A DNA stretch of 64,000 nt from Odiellus spinosus (lineage: Eukaryota; Arthropoda; Arachnida; Opiliones; Phalangiidae). The notes under the pieces are model-generated. The model saw only the letters and a program-made list of their open reading frames with translations. It searched no databases and was not told where the DNA came from. The DNA lies in assembly GCA_963920705.1 (NCBI GenBank), contig OY987226.1:17176501-17240500 (forward strand), given 5' to 3'. The position numbers and the translations under genes are program-made. Shown in pieces: positions 12,401-27,400 of the stretch; positions within the stretch are counted from its first letter, which is position 1, and each line of letters begins with the position of its first letter.

Positions 12401-15400
12401 ACCGTTTTAAGACGCGTGCGCCGTTGGTTTTGCCCCAAACTCCGTTAAGTAGCGCTCGATTTGGACAAAATATTGGCATTTTGGAGTGAGAAAGGCTAGA
12501 AATGGTTTAGCTTATGGTCCAGGTTGTAGCTAGTCTCTGGAATGGGCGAAGGGTCATGAACGATTGCTCAAGAAATTATCAATTTAGGCCAGTACACTCG
12601 GGAAATCGAGATGGGATTAAGAGGAGCTTCGAAAACAGTCCTGGGCTATTTCCGCCATGACAAGAAAAAATAAAAAAAAAAAAACTAAATCTATATAACT
12701 TTTAAATCTTTTGCTTGGTATTATGGTGAAGTTTTAAAATAGTTGAAATGCAACTGCTATTCCAAATTAAACATGCATTAAACTTGAAGGAAAGTTAAGT
12801 TAAAAATGAATCTCCAGAATTAGTGGAATTAGCATGGACCTAAAAAATCATAATCCAAACATTAACTGGTATTTAAATTAATTTCAATTGTTTGGTTAAT
12901 AAATTTGAAAAGTTTGGTTAAAAGTGAATTTCAGTGAGGTTCAAAACTTCGAAAGACGTTTCAAAGCAATGGATTATTTTTCCTCCATTGAAATTAAAAT
13001 TTAACTAACTTCGCCTAATTGAGAAAAATTTCGAAAGCTGTTCATTTTCAACTTAAAGATTTCTTTAAGTTTAACAAACCAGAAAAACCAAAACCACGTG
13101 ATCATCAAAAAAGCGTTCAGATTCTTGAATAAACAAATTTTAAAACATCAATGTGTTATATTTCACATCAAAAATATAACACAGTCTGAACACACCTCTT
13201 GATGGAAAAAATTAAAATGAAAATTAAGTTCATAAAAAAACCACGAAAAACATCAACTCAATTAACGTAACATACCTTTCAAATATGTTTTTTGTTCACA
13301 TAAATATGCCTAACGTGTTTTTAATTACTAAAAATCTAATTTTGGTCGAATTAAAAATAATAATCAGAATAAATTAAAATCACGATTTAAAATATAAAAT
13401 AAAATGAACAGATTTAAGGACTTTGAGAGAAATGATATCAAAGGATGAAAACGTAATGATCTAAGCTAAGATGTAAAATGTTATTAAGAAAAACCAAGGA
13501 AGAATAGAGTAAGGGATATATTAAAATTATTTGAATAGTGTTAATGTTAGTTAAAGTTATAATTAGTGGCAGCAGCAGCGAGCATTCAAGGAGAAAGAAG
13601 CGAGACTGAGACAGATTGTTAGATTTCAGGAAGAAGCCTTTATTTGGATTTTACTACAAGAATTTCCTTCGGTTGTTTATTTTTATTATTATTATTATTT
13701 TTTTTTTATAATTTATTACAAAATTTTGGCTAACAAAAAATCGCCAGTTTCAAATTTGTTTTTTTAAAAAAAGATTTTCAAAAAACGTTTTTGACTAGCC
13801 GTAAAATAAATTAATTTTAAAATTTCAATGAATATTTTTTTCTCTCAGCATCGAATCAAAAGCTTCGTTCCCTTGATTGCTGGCTACTTTTTTAATTATT
13901 ATTTTTTAAACCACTTTTAGTTTTAATTTATTTTAAGGTTAGTTTGGGAGAATTTTGGAAGGAAAAATAAATATAGGATTTAAAACCTAATAAATATATA
14001 GTCACGTTTCCGAGTCGAGGTCCTCGGGGTATTGAAATATCATTAAAAGACCTCGCCTTGGAAAGAAGCAAGCACAATTGATTAGGTTATTATAGCAGCA
14101 TTAATTAATGTTTGAAAAACAAAGCAAAAGTGAATGTACATACCATACTCATTCTGAAATATACAAGTTTGGTTTGTAATTATATTTCAAGCTAAATGGG
14201 GTAAAGCTATAGTGTAATGATACATAATGCTAAATCTCATAAAGAAGAAAATAGTCCTTGTTTAAAATTGGTTCGCGATAATAGAGTCTGAAATGGACCA
14301 TTTACAAAAAGGAGGTTCTGGAGAAATCTAAGTGGAATTTTCATATGGTCTGGGTGGAAGGATTACTGGTTAAGACAAAGGTCAAAGGTAAATGAAGGGG
14401 CGTGGCTTAAAATTAAACCACGGGTAAGTTGCGTAACGTGATAAAATTAATTGATCCTTCGAAGGATAAGACACTTAATTTGACCGTTTCAAAATCTCCA
14501 AATCAACATTGAAATCGCAAGTAATACCTTTGATATCTCAAAATGTCTACAAATCATAAAGTTCTGTAGACAAACTTTGCAAGTGTCCGACCCTTCGTAA
14601 TCTTATAATATAATTTCAAACAAGACTAATCATTAAGATAACTTCAAGTACTAACACGACCAACAAGAGGTTAAGGTGGAAATATGGAAAAAAGGCTAAA
14701 CATTAGGATAATGGAATAAGTTGGGAATTCACAGTGTGAAATGGAAAAGAATAATCTTGAAGCGTGTTAGTAAGGATCTTATCAATGACGATATATAAAT
14801 ATACAATCCAAAACTAATGCTAAAATAGTGTAAATGGACCATAAATAAACTCAATATAAAATGGACTATTTTCTCATGGAGTAGAACAGGGCCAATCCCC
14901 TAATTGTAACAGTATCAGAATGAATATGGTCGGTGCATTGTGTATACACAAGAATATGACAGAAAATTACACTACGGACGCCCTTGGTCTCTCAATAGAA
15001 CGAAGCGACCGGTCGTGGGCGGGGTTTCGTAGATCGTGGCACATGTCGAAGGCCTTGGGCATTCGTAGGTTTAGCTTTCTATCATATTCTTAATTGTTAT
15101 AAGTGAAAACACAATCGAGTAATTTATAACAAGCACAGTTAGTGATATTAATTTTAGCAGTTCAGTTAAAACCGGTTTTAAAGAATAAAGTATTAAGCGT
15201 GAATTGAAAAAAAAAAAAAAAAAAAAATTGTAGTTGGAGGGGGATGGGGGATGAATTTAGAAGAGTGTGCATCACGATGTAAATGGCTCCAGGAATATTT
15301 CTTCCCATAGTATTAAAAATACACATTTCTTATCATATGTTATGTTTTAAGTTTTTCTTTTTGGTAACCGATTCGTTAAATATGGACTCGTTAAATGGAT

Positions 15401-18400
15401 ATGACTTTTTAAATATAGATATATAGTTAATAAACGCATTAAATAATCATTAATTAAAAAAAATCTACGAGAAAGACACCCTGGATCCTGCAGCACACTG
15501 ACACTCACGCAAACACTCGGCGGCTATCATACACATTTTTCAACACATTTACAAATATAAGGTTTTCAAGTTTTACCGGGATTATATATCATTAACCGTG
15601 AAATTAAGTAGTAACAATAGCTGTGGAGGAATAAAGAAATACATTCCAATTGTGTGCGGAATCTTTTTGAATGACAGGAATTTGTTTAACTCGCCTGAAG
15701 TTGGATTTAAAAAACCTTTTCAGGTGTCTAAAATTAAGACCGGCCGGCGTCTGTCTAAAATTAAGAGCGGTCGGTGTCCGTCTAAAATTAAGACCGGCCG
15801 GCGTCTGTCTAAAATTAAGACCGACAGGTGTCTATTTAAGGAGCTGTCTAAATTAAAAGTTCGGGAGATTTCTGTCTAAAATTATTTGCCACAGCAACTA
15901 CTTGTCCAATATTTAATTCTAGTAAGTCTACCGAGTTTGTCTAAAATTAAATTCTAGCAAATCTAACAATTAAAATCCAAAATTGAGACAGTTAAATTCT
16001 TTCAGTCTCCACGTATCTTTTAAGCTTATTATTACTACGAATTTTCGTCAGTTACTGGAAACGATATTTTCAGTTTCAACTATTAATTATTATTTCTCGA
16101 AAACCCTATATTGATAAAAGGTGAAATTGTTTGATTTTTATACACTTATATACATCTACCAATACACGTTAATTAAATACCCTGTTAAATAATACTGAGA
16201 TGAAAAATTAAGATAATTGTTGAAACTATAATTTGGGATTGGGATCTAGACCAAAAAGTCACGTGACAATAAGGGATCTGATCAATCTGACCTACATTCG
16301 TGTTTAACAACCCAATGATATGATCTTGTGTAGTGTATAGTAACAATGTTCACAAATGTTACCATTTAAATGCATAGTTTTAAGAAATATAAATCAAAGT
16401 CAAAACTCATCACTGAGCCATTTTCAAGAAAAAAAAAGGTTTTCTGGCATAATTTCAAAATTTAGGTTCTAAAATAAACCATAAGATTGTAAAAATAGTT
16501 CGGGTGAAATGTTCTCCCATTTTTAAAATATCACGAATAAATTAAAATAAATTAAAATAAATAGTTATAAATAGTTAAAGCTCATTAAGTGCAATTATCG
16601 CGTTAAATATATATGGATGGCAAAGCTGGCGTAATTATTGAATATATTTATAAGCCGCTAACACTAATTTCAATTAATATTAATTAATTTACTCGCTAAT
16701 TTCTAAATGACGTATATTTGCGGTTAAAATCCTAATTAGAAGAAATCATTTGAACTTTTTAATCTCACAAATTAAGATTGAAATCAAAGACTTCTTTAAA
16801 ATGTTAATAAATATCATATGCAGTCTTAAATTAAATTTAAGCTTCGTATGGCACATGACCTCAGTTTTTAAAACTAAATAGGTACAAGCTGCTTTTTCTC
16901 CTAAACTGCATCTATTTACAGTGTAAAATCACTAAGATGAGGAACAAATGTCAAACCACAAAAACAGACATAGTACATAAGCGTCATCTAGCGGCCTAAA
17001 CAGCGCGGGTTAAATTACACGTGTCTGCCGTGAATAGAGAATAGCGTACATTACAAGCTCTTGATGAAAATCGAGCTAGTTATAATTGAAATTTAAAGAT
17101 TGATCAAAATTGCGCTAAAAAGTCACTAAGCCTTTGTTACTTCTAGGACTATTATCAATTCAGCCCTATCTTTATAGATAAAGATGAATATCAAAACACG
17201 GCGTTAATAAGCGTCCTCTAGCGGAAAACCGTACAGGCCAAAAGTAGGAACTAACAAAACCACCTGCGTGACTGCTATATTTATAGAGAAAAGGAAGCTA
17301 CGTATGCGGTTTTGTTAGTTTCTACTTTCGCCACTGTTTGCCGATAGAGGACGCTTATGAACGCTAGGTCTAGTTATTAATATTATTTATCTATTATGAT
17401 AGGTGTCCATTGTTAATAGTCCTAGGTTACTTTCAAATACTCGAGAGACGCTAGACGACGGTTAAATTTGGTCAGTTTTTGTTGTTTCTCCATCTGTTAA
17501 TCACCCTTTGTTTTAACTCGGCTGCCTAACTGTACGCTAAAGCGGTTATTCTAAAAAGTGTGTTTTTTAAGCTCCGTGTTAAATATTAAAACTAATTATC
17601 ACATTTAAGATTTTCGGTATTATTTATATAATATCAACCGTAATAATTTCTGACTAGATTATAATGTTAATTTTTACGAATGATTTTAATGTTATGTTTT
17701 TATGTATGGCACTTTTTCACGAAAATTATAATAAACTTCGACGAGGAAAAATCTAAACTACGAGGGTCGTCGATAATCTTTCATTACCAAGGGACCCCTA
17801 TTTTAAACTATAATACTTATGACAAGGCAACTGGGTTTCTTATGAAATTTGTATGTTTGTCTGTCTGTTTTCTAAATTTCTAACAGCTAGCCTTTGTACG
17901 CGCGCGCGTCACACCGATGGAATATCAAAAATGAATAAAAAAAACTGATTTAAATTAAAGCCCTACAACATTTTGTCTAAAATACTTAATTATATATGTA
18001 TTAATGTATTTTTATTAATCGTTAATTGTAGGCACTCTTTTTTTCCCCAATCAAATGAAATATTACTTCTTACCGGTTAATTTTTCACAATAATTACTAA
18101 TTAAATATTTAATTTTTTAAATACCCTTAACTAGATTAAAACTACGTTCAATTTATTTAGACGGATTTAACTTTCATTTTTCGAGATTTTTGTAGTAAAT
18201 TGTACTTTGATTAGGGGAATCTGTTATCGACAATACAAACTAAAATATCCCCATCATTAAATAAAATTGTACTGGTAATTGTAATTTAACGTATTCAAAG
18301 ACGATGTTGCGTAAAGTTTACGTTTCGTTTAACTGTAGATTCTAATTGTACATAATATACGTTTCAAAATAAGACCAATCACGCGCAATTCGGCTAATAA

Positions 18401-21400
18401 ATAAGTTTCAAAAATTCAAGAAATAGTAACTGGATCGATGACGTCATATCCGGATACATTTTAAAAGTAACTTTACTATTAATGGTCCGATTTTGACTTT
18501 TATGGTCTCAATTTGAATACAATACAGAGCGTTCTTCAAATCCATAGTTAATTATGAAATAAAAACTAACTATCGCCTTTAAACCGTAATTACCATAATA
18601 TATACACGGGAAATTTAGGTACGTTTGAATTATTATTTTTGTATCCAGGAAAATGGATAAAGGCATATTGTAAAAGTCGTAAATGTCAATTTTACGAAGG
18701 TTTTCAAGTAATATTTCACATGAAGGAAAAAAGATTCGCCTTAGGCCAAGTCCGACTAACTAAATCGGCAAAAAAGCCACCCGATTTTTTGGGTTTCTGT
18801 TTTTTATGTTTTCGGCCAAATAATTTTTTCAAGAACTTGGGATTTCTACGATTATCGTTAGTGGCGTTAGGGTTTGAGGGGTGATCGGTGTTATCGAGGG
18901 TCGTGCCTAACAATTCTATGGAATTGGAATGTCTGAGGGCGTTGTTGTTGTTGTTGGAATTGTTGTTGTTATTGGCACAATGATTGTTTACCTGAAGTCC
19001 GACTTTGATCTTCTTGGTGAGTGCCGCCTCGGGGAAGATGGCTTGTACTTGGGGCACGACGGTCGAACTGACCATCCCTCCTTCGGGTCCTATGGCGTGA
19101 ACTTCTTGTCGAATACGCGTCACGATGGCGAAATATTGAGGGAAATCAGTCGTCAAGATCCGAGTGATACGATTCGTGTGAAGATCGTCCAAAGCGTTCA
19201 GATCTGCAATCGATTCGCGAGAATAAAATAAAAATTTAAAAATTGTAGGGTAGTTAGAAAATTTGTCGCTGCTGGAATATATTATCTTTTGTGCGCGCAG
19301 TAAGATGGGTGAACATTAAAAATTGCGGCCCACAATTCTGAAAATCTAGAGGCATTTAGCCCGAAAAATAATAACTTTAACCTTCGCCAACACCTAAGGG
19401 CTTAGTTTTAAGGACTTCAGCATTATGCCTTGTTTTTATCAGTTTTTGATGATCGGGAATTTTTAGAATGAGAGACGGAAGTTATATTCTTCGATTACTC
19501 TACTTAAGGTTTTCAATAGCGTTACCCAATATGAGCAACTTTATAATTGGTTATGCCTAACTTACTGATGGTTTGCAAGTCACCATAAATTGTTTTCGGT
19601 ATGAACTTTAAGACTTAAGCAAATGCGTATTAATACATGAATGTATGATGATTTGGGTACTAATTTGAAACTTTGTTCATTGAAACACTAAATCTATTTT
19701 CTTACGATGTTTTTAAAGGGACGCGATATTAAGAAAAAAGGGTTTGTTTACCTTCTCCTTCGAAACTTTCGTTGAGCACATCCTGGACAGCTTCTTCGGA
19801 AGCTTCTAAGGTGTGTTCCCTCCAATTTTCGCCATTATCACTTCGCAATATAGTAATCTCTCGCTCTTTTCCACGCAAGGACGCGAAATGAGGAACCTCA
19901 ATTATAACTGGCCTGAAACGAGCAAACACAAAATCATAAGGACACCTGGTTATATAGAAAGTGCGACAACATGAATGGGTTAAACGCGACTTAGATGTCT
20001 CGAATTGCCTAAGAGGTCTCAAATTGCCTTAAAGAAAGGTCTTGAATTGCCTTAAAGAAAGGTCTCGAATTGCCTTAAAGAAAGGTCTCGAATTGCCTTA
20101 AAGAAAGGTCTCGAATTGCCTTAAAGAAAGGTCTCGAATTGCCTTAAAGAAAGGTCTCGAATTGCCTTAAAGAAAGGTCTCGAATTGCCTTAAAGAAACG
20201 TCTCGAATTGCCTTAAAGAAACGTCTCGAATTGCCTTAAAGAAACGTCTCGAATTGCCTTAAAGAAACGTCTCGAATTGCCTTAAAGAAACGTCTCGAAT
20301 TGCCTTAAAGAAACGTCTCGAATTGCCTTAAAGAAACGTCTCGAATTGCCTTAAAGAAATGTCTCGAATTGCCTTAAAAAAAACGTCTCGAATTGCCTTA
20401 AAGAAACGTCTCGAATTGCCTTAAAGAAACGTCTCGAATTGCCTGAAAGAAACGTCTCGAATTGCCTGAAAGAAACGTCTCGAAAGATATGTCTCGAATT
20501 GCCTTAGAGATTTGTCACCACCAAAATTCGTATCAAACGCATCATTTTTAAAAGGAGCTTAAGTAATTACCCGAGGAATTTGGCTCCGGCTGGTCCAACC
20601 TCCAAGATACGAGAAGCGCAGGCCTCTCCCTCCATGAGCGGAGGAGGATGAATGAGCTTCTCCTTTCGCAGATAGCGGCAAGTGATTCTCATGGGCATGG
20701 CGGCCTTACGAGGCGGGATGATGACGCGAACCCCCGAATGACGGCATCCTCGCATCGCTCCGCCTCGAGCGTCAACCATAAAACTCACCAAGAAACTACA
20801 ATCGACGCGGCAACAAACAAAGAACGTTAAGATTCATCATCTCCCAAAAATAATTAATATAGAAGTTTCTCGGTGGTTTAGTTGTAATAAGAGAAAATTT
20901 AACTTGGTTAGTAATAAAACGTGCTAGAAGTGGTTAGTAAAATGTTATCTCGTGAACAACAAAACCACGCATCCTAATGGTAACAGCCTTTAAAAGCTTT
21001 CGAAAAACCCGTTTTCCAATGGATATTTAAAGGGTGACAAGCCGCTAAATCCAAAAAAAGATCTGTGTCTCAAAACATTGAGCGAGATTTGGTGTGAGCT
21101 TTCGTACTAATGAATGAAATTAAGACTAGCCCACAAGGAAATTCGCGCGCTTTGCTCGAATCAGATACAATTTTCAGCGCGATATACAAATGGGGCAAAA
21201 ATTTGGCCACTCCACTTTTCTAAAAATTCAAATTTCTCTCGCAAAAAACAAGGTGAAAATGGGACTTTTCAATCCTCTTTGCGAGAAAACTTGAATATTT
21301 TTGAGTGAATTTTTTATATTCCATACTACGTCACCCTTTACAAAAGTTTTGTTCGAAATTTATATTGCTACGTGTCTCTTTTAAGTCCCTTGAATTATTA

Positions 21401-24400
21401 TTGAACATGAAAGTTAACCTAGAGCCTTGTTCATAAATGGAGGAGTTATCCATTTCTACTTAAAGATTAATGAAAAGTACTACTATGATCACCAGTGGCT
21501 GGCTATTTCTTTTATTGAGTTAAAAGGAAGTATCGTCTAAACAGGCTTTAAGACCCTAAACATTACTTCCGGCTGGCTGCTACCGATTATAAGTATTTAA
21601 TTTTTATTTTCAACATCAAAAGCTACAGCTTGATTTGTACGCGCTGCCAACATCGTGAAAATTACGTGTAAAATTGTTTAAATTTACACTGATTTGAACA
21701 TTTAATGCGTGAAAGGTTTGGTTTCAGCTGCGTTGGCTTAGGATGAGTGGTTAAGTGAAAAGCCCAGTTTTTGGACTCGAGCGTGTTTAAATGACTCGTT
21801 TTTAATTGACCAATATGCCTGAGACAGGTTTTTTTAAACTAGGCCTAATGAGGATAATTTTTAAATATTTTAAATATTAATAAAAAGGGTAGAAACTTAC
21901 GTCTTCCATTTTAACTTGCTAGTAATTTGAGAGGGAGAAATCCAGCGTGCATTTTTGTTTTTTTTTATGAGGGGGAAAAGAGGAAAAACAAGGGCCACAA
22001 GATTAGAAGTTAGTCTATTAAATATTTATCACAATCTTCAGCCAATGTTTTTAAAGATTTTTCGTAAAAAAGATTAATTTTCCAACTCATTGTCTAATTT
22101 AAATGGAATTAAAATTAAAAGACATGTTTTTAGTTTAAAAATAATTAAACATTCGGAAAAAGGGTTAAACGGACTTTAAAATGATACTAATCATGATCAA
22201 ATCGGTTCATAAATAAGAAAGCTACTTTTGAAAAGTATCCCAAAATAATGACGTCATAAATCGAATGATAACGTCAACGACCTTGGTACTTTTACGAATA
22301 AATTGTAGCTTTCTTATTTATGGTCCGATTTGAACGTTTTTGGTTTCATTTTAAAGCTCATATTAGTACCAATTGAAACACGCTTATCATCACGTGATAT
22401 ACGTAAATATATCACGTGACTCTTCAATATCGTTTAATTATCTTAACGTAACAACAAGTTTAAATTTCTATGTAGATTTTTACATAAACACCAAAGTTCG
22501 TAAATTGCAAATAGTTTAGCAAATGTATCGTTGCAAATACCATCACTCACAAACGTCAAAATACAGTGCAACACTATCAATAAAATGCAACATCCATGCT
22601 TAAACACGCTTATATATCAGCAACGCAAACATTACAAATATATTCTATGGGATATGGTAAGCAGTAGTTTAATGAACTGAAAGCCAAATCCAACTATTTA
22701 CATAGAAAATATTATCGTTGGTTAGAGCCTCAGAAAAATCTAAGATCAACATTAATGGGAAGTTGAAGAGTTAAAATCAAGTGATTCTTTAATCGATTTT
22801 ACAATAAAATTTGCGTAAAAAAAAATTTAAAAGGATTGAGGTTTTAGCATGAAATTACTTAAACGACCTCCGACGGTAGGCTTTAAAAATTCCACACTGT
22901 GGCATGTTCTTGGCTTTTTTTTTTTTTTTTCACGGGCTTATTCGCGCGTGCTATAGAACAAGTAGCGTGTATTTTATTAAGCCAAAAGGTAGGGAGTCTC
23001 GTGATTGGTCGGAGGTATTTCAATAAATTTAAGGCTTTCTACAACCTGAACCTTAGAGACATTTCACAAATTAAAAAATACTATCTTCTTCACCCTCCCT
23101 TCAAAAATATTTTAAAATGAAACTTAGATATTCATAGCTAGCTCCAACCAACTTGGTTTTAAACCTTCATCGCATCTTGCCATGAAGACTACACGAACAG
23201 ACTTAAAGCTCAGCTTATACAATAAAATATTTAAGGGGATGTGGCCTATCCTAATAATCTTAATTACTCCATAGACATCATAATAGTATAAAACACCTTG
23301 AGTTTTCAGCACTGGCAATGTTAAGGTATTTTAACTTTCATTAAAGATGCCATAACGATAAACGGTAGCGCTACGTGCAAGTACTGATAAAACAAGGTGA
23401 AACAGACTATTCTCTGAAGCTCAGACAATTCACACAAGGTCAATAATTTCAATAGGGAAAGAGAAGCAACAAAATCTGATGTTCAAAAGCGTCGCCCAGC
23501 GGCTAAACAGTGTGTGCTAACAAAACCTCGCCAATATGTCTACCGTGAATTAGAATGTAGCGTCATTAACGAGCTTTGTATTATTATAAAACTCGAACAA
23601 AAATACGTCAAACAACAGTATGTTTGATATTTTATTTTTGGTTTCAAACGCTCATTATTAACACTGTACACCAAGCGTCTAACCCATCTATTTTCTAAAA
23701 GTCTGCTGACACATTCGTGATTTTGTTAGTCCGCACCGTTTGCCCCTGGACGACGATTATGAACGTTCATTTTTCTTGTTTCTCTATCGAAATTGAACCT
23801 AATTAGTGTCCGTGTGCTAATCGTCCGAAGAAACACGATTGTCTAATGGACACCGATCTTAATAGATAAAGATGAATAACAAAACGTGGCGTTAATACGC
23901 GGCCTCTAATTGCAAACAGTGGCAAAAACTATCAAAAACTCGTACGTGGCTACTATGAATAAAGAATAGGCAGACGCCCACGTGGCTTAGTTACTATTGT
24001 TGCCCCTGTTTGTCGTTAGAGGACGCTTATGAACGCCAGGTTTTATTATTCATCTTAAACTATTCAAATTGGTGTACATTGTTAATAGTCCTAGTCTAAA
24101 TCTATATATTAGTTTTTGTAGGCGGGGGTTTAGACGCTGCTTGGTACGTAACCTGTGACGCCACATGCCCTGATAAGCTTTGTAGGGAAGAGCTCTGAAG
24201 ATACGCCCTCGCAACAATGCGCTTGAAAGTATAGAGCCGCATATCATTGTCCCTCCATTAAAGCTAAACGCGGTCAAAATTGAAAAATGGGCCATTTCAA
24301 AAAATCTCAAAAGGATTTGGGATAAAAATTAAATCAAAAATACACACGGGCTATATTCTAGACTTCTTGTACGAATAGGAAAAAAATGAAAAATATTTAA

Positions 24401-27400
24401 CCATAATAAGACACCATAATGTGTCACCGTGTGTTACTTGCAGATATTATATCAAATAGTTCAGTAGTTAAACCTTACTATCATTTAAATTATTAAAGGA
24501 ATGATAATTATTTTCCCACTAACCCAATAGATTTGTTATTTCCACGATATCATTTGACGGAATAATATTTTAACGTAAACCATTCCATTAAAAATCGTAG
24601 TAATTGTAATATAAATTGCGTATCAAACATCTCTCACACCATTTCATGATTTCAATTTGAAAATATTACGAATGTAATTTAAAATGAACATTTGCCCCGA
24701 ATACACGATCGACATCCCATAAAATCAAACTGAGAATCGTTTTCCCTAGGTTTCATGCCTCAAATAATCAAAAATGCCTCGAATTAAATGGAAGGGTTAA
24801 TCTTACCCAGCATGGACTGGAGCCCTGGAGATGTCGATGTTATCAGTAGCGTAATTTGATGAAAATCCCGATTCGTAATTGTGGGCGTGTTGCGGCGATA
24901 AGTGCTCTTCTTCTTCAGTCAAAGGAGCTAAGAATAATAAAAACAATACATTAAGTTAATATTTTTCCATATTAAATGGGCTAGGGAATTCAAAATAAAA
25001 TGTTACATTCTAATTATTTCACAGCTATTATATAAAGCCAACCTTCCTGTTCGGAATTCAGAGATCTATTTACTATATTACAAGTTTTAAACCTAGTCAA
25101 AACTTCCGGTTTCGTAGGAATCTCGCGGAGTTAAATTCGGCAGTCTCCTAATGACGTCACAATCGCGTGACGCCAACCCGATAGCGCTTGCCACTAAAGT
25201 AATTTTTAATTCTTAGCGCACGAGTCGCGACATTACGAAGGTATCAAACTCTTATTTATTAGGCCTAGCTGTCATTGACAAATTATTCATGTTGTATGTT
25301 TCCCAATGATATATCATAAGAACTTCGCCCCAAATTAATGGTTTAATTTTTCTAATTGCAAAAAGAATAGTTTTCTTCGGTGCCGTTACGATTTTCTTTA
25401 CATAAATGATAGGCCTTATTTATTAGTTTTATATTAGCATTGAAAACCCGTTATTTACAGGTTGAATTTGATGAATCGAAGAATGGTAATTATAAGAAGG
25501 GAATATTACGTACCAATATCGTCTCTGCCATGATCGTGAGCTCGTTCGTCTTTGGTGACGTCAATGGGTAAGGAATCGTCACCGAGTGATTTGACTTCGT
25601 CAGCGCTTAGATATCGGAATGACTGGTCACCCATTATTGTATCTTCACCTGAAGCGTACAATTCCAACCGTCATCATCAATTTAAAACTAATTCTTCGTG
25701 ACGTTAAATTTGAATTAATTTAAATCAATCCTAAATTTAAACTAATTAAACACCAAATAACACGGAGCCGCAATCACAATTCATTAGCAAGAACAAAAGT
25801 AAAATTCAACACATCGATAAGTAGATATAGACAAAAGTTAATTAAAAAACTCGCGCGTTAATTAAAAATGGAGTATTAAAAATTTGAATCAATCTATTAA
25901 TCTTTGAAAACGATTTAGTTCGAACCTAATGTTAAATTAGTTCCACGCTTCGTGTTATCGTTCTTACTTTAATTATTAAAATTAAAACCGTTTTTTCTTA
26001 ATTAGCGTAGAAAAGGCTAAACACTGACCCAAGTATATTCAGCCAATCAGATTTAGAGGATTTTTAGCACGCGCAAAGCTACGCTTACAAATATATCTAT
26101 AATATCTTTCATTGAGGGTGCCCTTAGAGGAAAAGGGTTTGACTTATTTTGGTTAAGTTTTCAACACTTAAAACTGATTGGTTGAGTATAAATCACCTCG
26201 AAAACATAGCGCTTGAAGAGACCATAGTAATATCCAAGCCCGAATAGAGAAAGTTTAACCCGATAGATAAATAATTGAACGACAAACGTGTACGTGAACA
26301 AAAGTGTCACGTGGTGATAATGTTGTAGTTAGCAAAACGTAGGCGCACAAGTTATTCATTCAATGCGTATAACCAGGGAATGGTAGACGTAAGAGGGAAC
26401 GTTTGGGTAAACCTTAGGGTCTGCTGCCACGATGTCAGCACTAACTCGGCAGAATGCTAGTTTTTCTAGCCCTTATTGGTGAAAAATGGCCCCGCCAATA
26501 AAAAAGATAACGCTGACATCATGGAACTCTAAAGTTCCCTCTTACGTAAATGAGTCCTTGGTATAAGCAACACACGTTTGACAACAAAAACGTTTTTGCG
26601 GATTTTGACGTACGCGTTCATAGCTAGATCATACTCAGTACGTGACTCTATGGGTGGTATTGCTCGAAAAACTCCTAACTTAAGAGTCCCGTATTTGGTC
26701 CGGTTCTGAAGATACTGGGTTTGAGCGGTACTATTTTGAGTTACAAATTCGGACAAACAAAGCCGACTCGTTATAAATCAGTACAAAATATTTCGAAGAT
26801 GAAAATCGAGATCCTATTTAATTGCAATAGAAAAAACGAGCCTTCGCGGTATGTATACGGTTAATAGTTGATGAGCTTTAGTGAACTATTGTATCTCCGG
26901 AACCGGACCAGATAGATACTCGGCTCCTTGGAGTGTTTTTGATCAGTACCTTCCACAAAGTCTCTTCTTTCTTACTTAGGGTACAGTGTCACCCTGTACA
27001 TCGATTAATTTCTCCTATTCGGGCTAAATACATAATGGACAACTGGAAACCGTGTACGGCTACGTCTAAGTTTTCGCTTACTACAAATTACAATTTTATA
27101 TATTTCCTACAAGTTAGAAGTACGCGTTTTCAGTCGAATACGGGTAACACTCGATTATGTAATATAAATAAAACAACAAATAATAAATAAAAAAATCTAA
27201 AAACATGCTTCGTGTGTTATTTCTTTGTCTCAAAAGTGTGAAATTCACTCGTTTATATTGGATAGGATAGACAAAGGGGGGAAAAAACGGACGCGAAGTG
27301 ATAACGAATCAATGACAAAGAGTTAGTAATTGTAACTGAGAAAAAAGACCAAAATTGTACAGAGCGGCGTTAAGAAAAAAAAATACACCAGGATAAATAG

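Larger units (their letters stand above)
11531..18991 (-). other. Ankyrin intron 18
   Basis: 7.5 kb, the largest intron. It contains a GC-rich island of about 100 bases (14965-15070) with no recognisable gene, a poly-A run (about 15208-15227), the 27-base array (15717-15880), a family A foldback (17143-17425), and the possible retained tail at its start (18716-18991). Confidence 0.6.
20796..24806 (-). other. Ankyrin intron 15
   Basis: 4 kb. It holds foldback elements at 22197-22345, about 23486-23770 and 23790-24094 and a repeat at 22930-23115. I see no further exon. Confidence 0.6.

Noticed and set aside
15598-15879. 93-codon plus-strand frame with KIKTGRRLS repeats
   Set aside because: Produced by the 27-base minisatellite.
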